From: Photorhabdus cinerea | Lineage (GTDB): Bacteria; Pseudomonadota; Gammaproteobacteria; Enterobacterales; Enterobacteriaceae | Direction of reading: 5' to 3' | Length of the DNA stretch: 46,673 nucleotides | NCBI RefSeq assembly: GCF_011189575.1 | Contig: NZ_PUJW01000028.1 | Location: 1 to 46,673, forward strand | Shown: positions 41,301-46,673 of the stretch, one piece after another | Layout: each line of letters begins with the position of its first letter | Position numbering within the stretch: position 1 is the first letter of the stretch | Notes under the pieces: generated by a model | The model's input: the letters and a program-made list of their open reading frames with translations, nothing else | Told to the model about the DNA's origin: nothing | Database searches by the model: none | Program-made: the position numbers and the translations under genes

Positions 41301-43177
41301 CGGAGAAAGCAGCCGCTTTTAATGCAGATTACAGCCAAACGCATTTAGCTGATTATCTGCGACTTCCTGCTATTAGTGGAGAACTTGCAGAGCTACTGGA
41401 ATCCGCCTTGAAAAAACAACTGCCTGACTATATGGTGCCCAGCCTCTATATCCCATTGGAACGCATTCCACTGAATTTGAACAATAAAGTGGATAAAAAA
41501 GCGTTACCTATTCCGGATGAAAATGACTTAGGTCGTCAGGCTTATATCGCACCGAGAGATGAAATCGAAGAAAAACTTTGTCAGTTATGGCAAGAACATC
41601 TAAAAATCAATCAAATTGGTATTTATGATAATTTCTTCTCGCTTGGTGGTCATTCACTCTTGGCAGTTAAAATAACCGCTTCCATAAGAAATATTTTAAC
41701 CAATAATTTCAGTATGCATCAGCTGTTTGTAAATCCAACCATTGCACAGATTGCAAGTGTAATTCGTCACAGTCATAAGCATGAAATATCCGCACCGCAG
41801 ACAACATACAATATATCTGATCACAATACATTTGATGGAAAAATGCCTATTTCTTATTGTCAGAAAATGTATTGGTATTTTGTTCAAGAAGCGTTGTTGG
41901 AGGATAGTTTCCACGTACCCATTACTTTGCTGATGGAAGGAGAACTGAATCACAGTGCGTTGGAAAAAAGCTTAAATACCATCTTGGAACGACATGAAAG
42001 TTTACGTTTTAAGTTTTATAAAGAAAATGGGCAGATTTTTATGCAGCCTGATAACAATATGAAAATTAATCTTCAAGTTATCGAAGCGTTACCAAGAGGA
42101 ATAGAGAAAGACCAAATTATTATTGAAATTAACAAGCTCTGGGAAGAAAAACTAAGAACACCTTTTGATGTTTATAATGGTCCGCTAATCAAGACATTCC
42201 TACTGCCTGTTTCGGAGACAATCACGGTATTATTTATTGATGTGCACCATATTATTTCCGATGGGTGGTCTGTTAATATCATTATGAATGAGTTTAAACA
42301 GTTATATACGGCTTATTCACAGGGGAAAGAAAACACGTTACCGCCAATTGCCATGCAATATTCTGGTTATGTTTATGACTTGCAAGAAATCCATGCGACT
42401 GAGGCAGCTAAAAAACAAATTAAATTCTGGCAACAACAATTTGCTGATGTTAATCCAGAACGCGACTTTCCTGTTTCTTTCAGAAAACATCTGGCTTCAA
42501 AATATCGGTCTAACGCCCGTCATATCAAAATACCAGATTCGCTGGATAAAGCTGTTTTGCAATATTGTGAAACTCAGAAGATCACACCTTATATGTTATT
42601 TATGGCTTTGTTCCACACGTGTCTTTTTATGCACTCTGGTGAATCACAACATATTGTTACCTCACCAAAAGTTGACCGAACTCGCATCGAAAGCCATCAA
42701 ACAATAGGGTTATTCTTGGGTGACTTGATAGTAAAATCAAATATCAGTAAGGAAATGAGCCTACAAGGAATCATTAAGCAGGTTAGTCAGTCTATTCATC
42801 GCGCCATAGAGAATTCTAATATCCACATGTCTGTCGTGATTGACGCGGTGGGAGAAAAGGCGAGGGATAATATATTTAACGTTCTGTTTAACTATTTGGA
42901 TGCACAAAGTTTCTATGATTTTATCGACATGTCTAAAGATGAAAAACTATCACTGCCAAATCTTGATGTGGAAGTGATAGAGACCGAAATAATTCCTTTT
43001 GAATCACTTGGGATGAATTTCTTATATTTGCCACAAAATATCAAGTGTGAACTCAATTACAACCCGGAACTGTATACAGAAGCAGTCATTGATAAGATGG
43101 CTATATATTATGAACGGCTGTTAAATGTCATCGTATCCGGCCAAGAAAAAGAGAGTATCAGTCAGTTTTATGACTAA
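38315..43177 (+). CDS. NRPS, module 3: docking-C-A-T-C (terminal condensation domain)
   Basis: A 1620-aa protein with the shared docking domain (MKNAARIINESLDQGITLFV), a condensation domain with HHIAFDG (212-218), an adenylation domain (hand-read code DALVLAVSI) and a thiolation domain (LGGHSLLA, Ser1114). A second condensation domain, about residues 1177-1615, ends the protein, with an intact HHIISDG (1311-1317). There is no thioesterase. In rhabdopeptide/xenortide synthetases a terminal C domain releases the peptide by condensing it with a free amine; the same is inferred here. The adenylation region (about 40050-41500) is visibly richer in G+C than the surrounding C domains. Unlike the first two proteins it lacks the C-terminal docking tail, consistent with being last in line. 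Confidence 0.94.
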   Translation: MKNAARIINESLDQGITLFVTDNRLQYETSRSSIPPALFSEWKQYKQELIDFLNQLDSEEQTQMHHFLQDIRRDGKAEHYPLSFAQQRLWFIDQLDGGSPQYNCMGDFRLRESINIKAFEAAVKALLERHEVLRTHFKIINNEPRQFIASDYDLPITHHDLSVLPETEKNDQVKQLSKEEENLIFNLSMDLMLRVRLIKLAEDDYLIIYTIHHIAFDGWSMAIFLHEFFTLYKAYCLGKENPLPPLRIQYTDYAQWQQGWLQDDVLKKQLTYWQNQLAGISLVHRVPLDNPRSEKQNIEGRLHLQRISIHLTQAIRALCTKHNVTLFMFLETAFTVLLSRYSNEKDILVGTAIAGRQHPDIEPLIGFFVNSLVIRTDLSGQPTFSELLKQNSRTILDVYEHQALPFEMLVEKLSPERNLNHNPIFQIMFAVQNNQRDTILGQDDVIELGDNLFRTTRFDLEVHVFEEERTGELSIVWISNTSLFDSSTIERFIANYDTLLCGIVEVMTDDSVNKEPSIHELPLLAEAEKHILLHELNGPQNHYPQGRCFHELFEEQVALNPEKTALVFGEEALSYQAVNAQANQLAHYLIEQGIQPDILVAVCLPRSLQTVVALLGILKAGGAYVPLDASYPQARLQYMLEHSGAEFILTETPLVDKLPISQQRVICLDAKTVQSHVQNLPTGNVVHRSVPLTENHLAYVIYTSGSTGRPKGAMLEHKGWVNLAQAQATLFGADADIRGLQFASWSFDAAVLEMAMTLAYGAILYLISETHRRSPEWLDEMVEKHHITYAVLPPALLPHLDFNKWRTVSTLLLAGEAVAPHIVAQWSQGRKLFNVYGPTECTSIVTSALLTANKRVTIGKPLPNTVMRILNSDGNLVPLGAIGELHIGGIQLARGYRNAPDITEKQFIRDPFSTNPADRLYCTGDLVRWTPEGELEFIGRLDSQVKIRSHRIELGEIESVLAGQEILSNAVVIADGHDNEDRKLIAYVCPSTHWLAEKAAAFNADYSQTHLADYLRLPAISGELAELLESALKKQLPDYMVPSLYIPLERIPLNLNNKVDKKALPIPDENDLGRQAYIAPRDEIEEKLCQLWQEHLKINQIGIYDNFFSLGGHSLLAVKITASIRNILTNNFSMHQLFVNPTIAQIASVIRHSHKHEISAPQTTYNISDHNTFDGKMPISYCQKMYWYFVQEALLEDSFHVPITLLMEGELNHSALEKSLNTILERHESLRFKFYKENGQIFMQPDNNMKINLQVIEALPRGIEKDQIIIEINKLWEEKLRTPFDVYNGPLIKTFLLPVSETITVLFIDVHHIISDGWSVNIIMNEFKQLYTAYSQGKENTLPPIAMQYSGYVYDLQEIHATEAAKKQIKFWQQQFADVNPERDFPVSFRKHLASKYRSNARHIKIPDSLDKAVLQYCETQKITPYMLFMALFHTCLFMHSGESQHIVTSPKVDRTRIESHQTIGLFLGDLIVKSNISKEMSLQGIIKQVSQSIHRAIENSNIHMSVVIDAVGEKARDNIFNVLFNYLDAQSFYDFIDMSKDEKLSLPNLDVEVIETEIIPFESLGMNFLYLPQNIKCELNYNPELYTEAVIDKMAIYYERLLNVIVSGQEKESISQFYD

Positions 43178-43191
43178 ATTTTTCTGAGATA

Positions 43192-43249
43192 TATACCCTA
43201 TAGATTTCAAGGTGCATTGCGACGGCAAGGGAGAGAATCCCCGGGAGCA
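43192..43249 (+). repeat. Truncated ERIC element (left 58 bp)
   Basis: The first 58 bases of an ERIC, from TATACCC to CCCCGGGAGCA, stop exactly where the central palindrome would continue (TAGATAACT...). The sequence then switches to a Tc-toxin-like reading frame. Two or three bases differ from the full copies. Confidence 0.85.
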
Positions 43250-43378
43250 GTATCTTCCGTGTTTTCTCCTGCTACTTATTTAACTGAACTTTATCGTGAA
43301 GCCCTCAATGTCCACACGGACAATATCTCCAGTCTTATCGTGATTTTTCGGAATTTAATATATCTAATTCACCATTAA
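43250..43378 (+). pseudogene. Short fragment of a Tc-toxin A-subunit gene
   Basis: Directly after the half ERIC one frame reads VSSVFSPATYLTELYREALN and then VHTDNISS. FSPA-YLTELYREA is a hallmark of the N-terminal VRP1-type region of Tc toxin A components (TcdA, TccA/B, SepA, SpvA-like), where it is normally followed by an L-x-x-RRPDL segment; here the similarity fades and the frame stops at 43376-43378. Only about 20 to 30 codons are convincing. It is a fossil left by rearrangement and encodes nothing useful. Confidence 0.6.
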
Positions 43379-43600
43379 CAGCAGTAAATAACTGATCGCT
43401 GATCACATTTCACACTATTCATTCTGACAGTCAATTAATTTCACATTAGAATAGTTTTATGATGTCACTATTAAATCATCAATATTCTCTGTGGAAAGAT
43501 GGCTGTTTTATCACCGCAGCCTGACCGCAGATAACCGAGTCACTTATTGGTCAGTATCATTGACTTTGTCACACTTAAGTTTAACAAAAGGGATAGTACG
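43379..43600 (+). promoter_or_regulatory. Leader region of the TpsA gene
   Basis: No gene is supported. The stretch is AT-rich and contains TTGACT at 43558-43563 and AAAAGGGAT just before the TpsA ATG as ribosome-binding site. A -10 partner is not clear. A TpsB transporter gene, often found immediately upstream, is absent here. Confidence 0.4.
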
Positions 43601-46600
43601 ATGAATAAACTCAGCAACTCTGTGGCGAGAGGCACGAGTTATCTTTTAATTTACCTGACGGCCATTCAGCCACTGCACCCGGCTATGGCGGCGGGAATAA
43701 CGCCGGATAATCCCCAAACACAGGTACAAATTCAGGGAAATGTGCCGGTTGTCAATATTGCTACTCCTAATAGTGCCGGGATATCTCACAACACTTATAA
43801 AGAGTTTAATGTTGCCACTCAAGGAGCAGTGCTTAATAACGCTACTCAGGCGGCTAAGTCACAATTAGCTGGGCAATTAAATGCAAATAGCAACTTAAAA
43901 GGTAAAGCAGCCGAATTAATTATTAATGAAGTCACCGGTAATGGGCGCTCTGACCTGCAAGGCAAACTGGAAATTCTGGGTAATAAAGCCAATGTAATGA
44001 TAGCTAACCCCAACGGCATTACCTGTGATGGCTGTGGTTTTATCAATACCGGCAGTGCAACATTGACTACCGGTAAGCCTCAATTTGATAAACAGGGCGC
44101 GTTGGAAGCATTGGAGGTTAAACAAGGCCAGATTACCATTGGCGGTAAAGGACTGGATGGCAAGGCGACGGATTATGTCGATATTATCAGCCGGGTGACT
44201 GAATTAAATGGAAAAATTCAGGCGAATAATTTATCCCTGACACAAGGTGCTAATCGGATTGATTTTAACGATGGCACAGTGAAAAAAATCACCGGAGAAG
44301 GCGCTAAGCCTCAATTAGCGATTGATACCAAAGCCTTAGGGGGTATGTATGCTAATAAGATCCGCTTGATTGCCACAGAAGAGGGGGTCGGCGTTAATCT
44401 GAAAGATTTAACCAGTGACCAGCGTGATATTACCTTAAACGTTAATGGTAAAATTGAACTGGGAAAGGTCAACGCTAAAACGGATTTTAATCTTAGTGCG
44501 AAAGAAACCCATATTGCGCCAAATATCCAGATACAGTCAGAACGCGATATTACTCTGGCAAGTACTGAATTGGATAATAAAGGGCGTGTCACTGCGGGCC
44601 GGGATGCACGGATATTTGGTGATACTTTACGCAATACCGGAGATAAAGCACTTCTGCAAGCCAATAATCATATGTGGATACAGAAGGATGCTCAAGGGAA
44701 TAAAGGTAAACTCGTCGAGAATAGATCGGCAACAATAAAAACCGTGAAGGGCGATTTGGTTGTCAGGACTCATGAACTGAATAATGTCAGGAGTATCTAT
44801 TATTTCGAAAAAAGAGAAACCGCACCCAACCCGACAGATAAAAATTTTGATATCCTTGCAGCACAATATAAAAGTGAATATAAATTAAAAAGCATGCAAC
44901 CCAGTGTCCTGATGTCTGGCGGAAATATTTATGTTAACAGTGATCTATTATCAAATCAGGAAATGAGCAAAATTGAAGCCGGAAAAGATATATTTTTGAC
45001 GGGCAAAAATCTTTCCAATACCAGCAGAATATCTGAGGACAAATCAGGATCTTTTAATCTCTTTGAATATTTCCCTAAGGATAGTTATGTTTCTATAACC
45101 GATTCACTGAATATCCCTACGGGGATCTATCAACTGGCTTCTAATGGTATTTCTGGAAAAATTGACACCTATCATCGATGGGATGATAAAAATTATCATC
45201 TCTTACCCAACGGTGAAGTCAAATATGATATTAGAAAAGACAAACTGGTGGTTGAACGCGCCAGTATTATCGCAAAAGGTCATCTTGTCGCCGACTTTAG
45301 TGACAGTATTCATATTGATACTCATTATCCTTACAGTGCCCCGGCAGGTTTCAATTTATTCAATTATCCCGTCGACAGTGAAAAACTGCCCGCAATACTG
45401 TCCGCTGAAAATATCCTATTACATGCGGGAAAAATAACCCTCAGTGATAAAATCAACGCGGCTCATGATGTCAATATTGTTTCAGAGAGTGATATCACCC
45501 TAAAAAATTCCATACTTTTGTCCCCTAATAGTTTATCTATGGCGGCTGTCAATAATATCTCTCTCTGGCGCAGTCATATCAGCGGAAAGGAGGTGACCGC
45601 GCTCAGTCGTTATGGGGATATTGCATTTCATAACGGTGATGAAGTCGGCCATATTTGGGAACAACATAGAACGGGTGAGCATCCCGCATCCAATCAATTA
45701 AATGCCCGTGGTAATTTAACTATCAATTCGGGTAAAAACCTGTTTTTACAAAATGTCTATTTACAACCGGCTGAAAATATCTCTTTGTCAGCCAGTCATG
45801 ATGTCACCATAGAAAACCATGCAGATACTTATACTTTTGCAAAATCAACGTCAGCCAATCGGCATCATGCCCCCATATCGGGAATTTTGAATGCCTTAAA
45901 ATCATTAACGATTAATGCGGGGAATACGCTTTCTGCCAAAGGCTCAGAGATGTCTGCCGGAAAAGATATTTATTTAAGTGCAGCCAAAGATATTGATCTA
46001 AGTGCTTGTGAACCCAGGTATCAGGCTGATTTATCGTTATCCCAGGGATCAGCCATATACAGCAGTAAAATCACGGCAAAGGATCATGTCAGTATTATCA
46101 GTGGGGCAGACATCAACGGGAAAGCCGTTCAGATACGGGCAAACGGTAATACATTATTATCCGCAGGCCGGAATATTACCCTCTCTGCCCTGGCTTATTC
46201 TGCCATGAACAAAACAAACGATAATGACAAAGATGACCGGCATATTATTGCTCAGGTTCGTGGTGATAAAAAACTGACGATGGCAGCAAACGGTGACATC
46301 ACCACAGCCGGCTCTCAATTGACGTCTGAGGGTGACATCATGTTTTCCTCCGGGGGCAATATGCGTTTTGAATCGGTACAGAACCACGCCTACCGGGAAG
46401 GTAACAGGGAATTCACGGAATCTGTGACTCAGCAGGGCACTGAGCTGACCAGCGGCGGCGTACTGACCGTGATCTCAAACGGCAGTATTCTTTTCCAGGC
46501 CACTAAACTGACTGCCAAAGGTGCAATGGACGTCGCGGCGAAAGGTGGTTATCTGTACGCGCAGGCAATGGAAGAATCCAGTCATTATGAGAAAACAGAA

Positions 46601-46673
46601 ACAAGTCGTAACTGGTATGGCAAGAAGAAAACCCATAAACGCACCCGTCATGATGTCACCAACAAAGTCACTG
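43601..46673 (+). CDS. TpsA-family haemagglutinin/adhesin exoprotein, partial (runs off the window)
   Basis: An open frame of 1024 codons with no stop before the window edge. A signal peptide (MNKLSNSVARG... PAMAAGI) leads into the TPS secretion domain: VQIQGNVPVVNIATPNSAGI, ...NTYKEFNV, and the N-P-N-G motif at residues 136-139 (IANPNGITCDGCGFINTG) that its TpsB partner recognises. Beta-helical haemagglutinin repeats follow (GNIYVNS, AGKDIFLTGKNLSN, SAGKDIYLSAAKDIDLSA), and the last residues (EESSHYEKTETSRNWYGKKK) are characteristic of large FHA/CdiA-like proteins. It is exported by two-partner secretion. Whether it ends as an adhesin, haemolysin or contact-dependent toxin depends on the C-terminus beyond the window. 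Confidence 0.93.
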   Translation, partial: MNKLSNSVARGTSYLLIYLTAIQPLHPAMAAGITPDNPQTQVQIQGNVPVVNIATPNSAGISHNTYKEFNVATQGAVLNNATQAAKSQLAGQLNANSNLKGKAAELIINEVTGNGRSDLQGKLEILGNKANVMIANPNGITCDGCGFINTGSATLTTGKPQFDKQGALEALEVKQGQITIGGKGLDGKATDYVDIISRVTELNGKIQANNLSLTQGANRIDFNDGTVKKITGEGAKPQLAIDTKALGGMYANKIRLIATEEGVGVNLKDLTSDQRDITLNVNGKIELGKVNAKTDFNLSAKETHIAPNIQIQSERDITLASTELDNKGRVTAGRDARIFGDTLRNTGDKALLQANNHMWIQKDAQGNKGKLVENRSATIKTVKGDLVVRTHELNNVRSIYYFEKRETAPNPTDKNFDILAAQYKSEYKLKSMQPSVLMSGGNIYVNSDLLSNQEMSKIEAGKDIFLTGKNLSNTSRISEDKSGSFNLFEYFPKDSYVSITDSLNIPTGIYQLASNGISGKIDTYHRWDDKNYHLLPNGEVKYDIRKDKLVVERASIIAKGHLVADFSDSIHIDTHYPYSAPAGFNLFNYPVDSEKLPAILSAENILLHAGKITLSDKINAAHDVNIVSESDITLKNSILLSPNSLSMAAVNNISLWRSHISGKEVTALSRYGDIAFHNGDEVGHIWEQHRTGEHPASNQLNARGNLTINSGKNLFLQNVYLQPAENISLSASHDVTIENHADTYTFAKSTSANRHHAPISGILNALKSLTINAGNTLSAKGSEMSAGKDIYLSAAKDIDLSACEPRYQADLSLSQGSAIYSSKITAKDHVSIISGADINGKAVQIRANGNTLLSAGRNITLSALAYSAMNKTNDNDKDDRHIIAQVRGDKKLTMAANGDITTAGSQLTSEGDIMFSSGGNMRFESVQNHAYREGNREFTESVTQQGTELTSGGVLTVISNGSILFQATKLTAKGAMDVAAKGGYLYAQAMEESSHYEKTETSRNWYGKKKTHKRTRHDVTNKVT

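Noticed and set aside
44445..44738. 97-codon frame inside the TpsA gene, and other frames there
   Set aside because: All are alternate-frame shadows of the continuous TpsA reading frame.
1..46673. tRNA or rRNA genes
   Set aside because: Reading both strands I saw no cloverleaf with a T-loop GGTTCRA motif and CCA end and no rRNA-like sequence; a tRNAscan run would settle this.

Overview
The window looks like a chromosomal segment of an entomopathogenic Enterobacterales species, most likely Photorhabdus or a close relative such as Xenorhabdus. This rests on three observations. The core gene order follows that of E. coli: speD-speE-yacC-cueO, hpt, can-yadG-yadH, panD-panC-panB-folK-pcnB-gluQ-dksA-sfsA, hrpB, mrcB. 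There are four full 127-bp ERIC elements and one half copy. The accessory genes are of types typical of these insect pathogens: a small NRPS assembly line ending in a condensation domain, a TpsA exoprotein, and remnants of an S-type pyocin and a Tc toxin. The species assignment is inference; no search was run.

Region 1 (1-4500) holds a GatY/KbaY-type aldolase followed by a secreted clan GH-D (melibiase-like) glycosidase, probably a galactoside or aminogalactoside catabolic unit that begins outside the window. A hicAB toxin-antitoxin locus follows, with hicA frameshifted and hicB intact, and then a decayed isochorismatase-family hydrolase.

Region 2 (4551-26815) is mostly housekeeping: polyamine synthesis (speD, speE), copper oxidase cueO behind a CueR-type promoter, purine salvage (hpt), carbonic anhydrase (can), an ABC exporter (yadGH), pantothenate and folate genes, RNA and translation genes (pcnB with a probable AUU start, gluQ, dksA), sfsA, hrpB and mrcB. 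Two accessory insertions interrupt it. Where E. coli has gcd, between cueO and hpt, there is an unrecognised cluster: a 74-aa protein, a 257-aa membrane protein, a protein with a near-perfect ClpX zinc finger, and a possible 56-aa membrane peptide. Between hpt and can there is a ChpSB/PemIK-like toxin-antitoxin pair and an ERIC.

Region 3 (26816-46673) is an accessory island where E. coli has the fhu genes. It starts as a gene graveyard: an S-type pyocin fragment, a VapB antitoxin fragment, an IS630 transposase fragment, ERICs and a 10-copy heptanucleotide repeat. A second, divergent beta-carbonic anhydrase in this stretch is intact. Three overlapping NRPS genes (30109-43177) follow, encoding C-A-T, C-A-MT-T and C-A-T-C. 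Each begins with a TubC-type docking domain and the line ends in a condensation domain with no thioesterase, an architecture resembling rhabdopeptide/xenortide synthetases. A half ERIC abuts a short Tc-toxin A fragment. The window ends inside a large TpsA-family haemagglutinin gene, open for 1024 codons to the edge.
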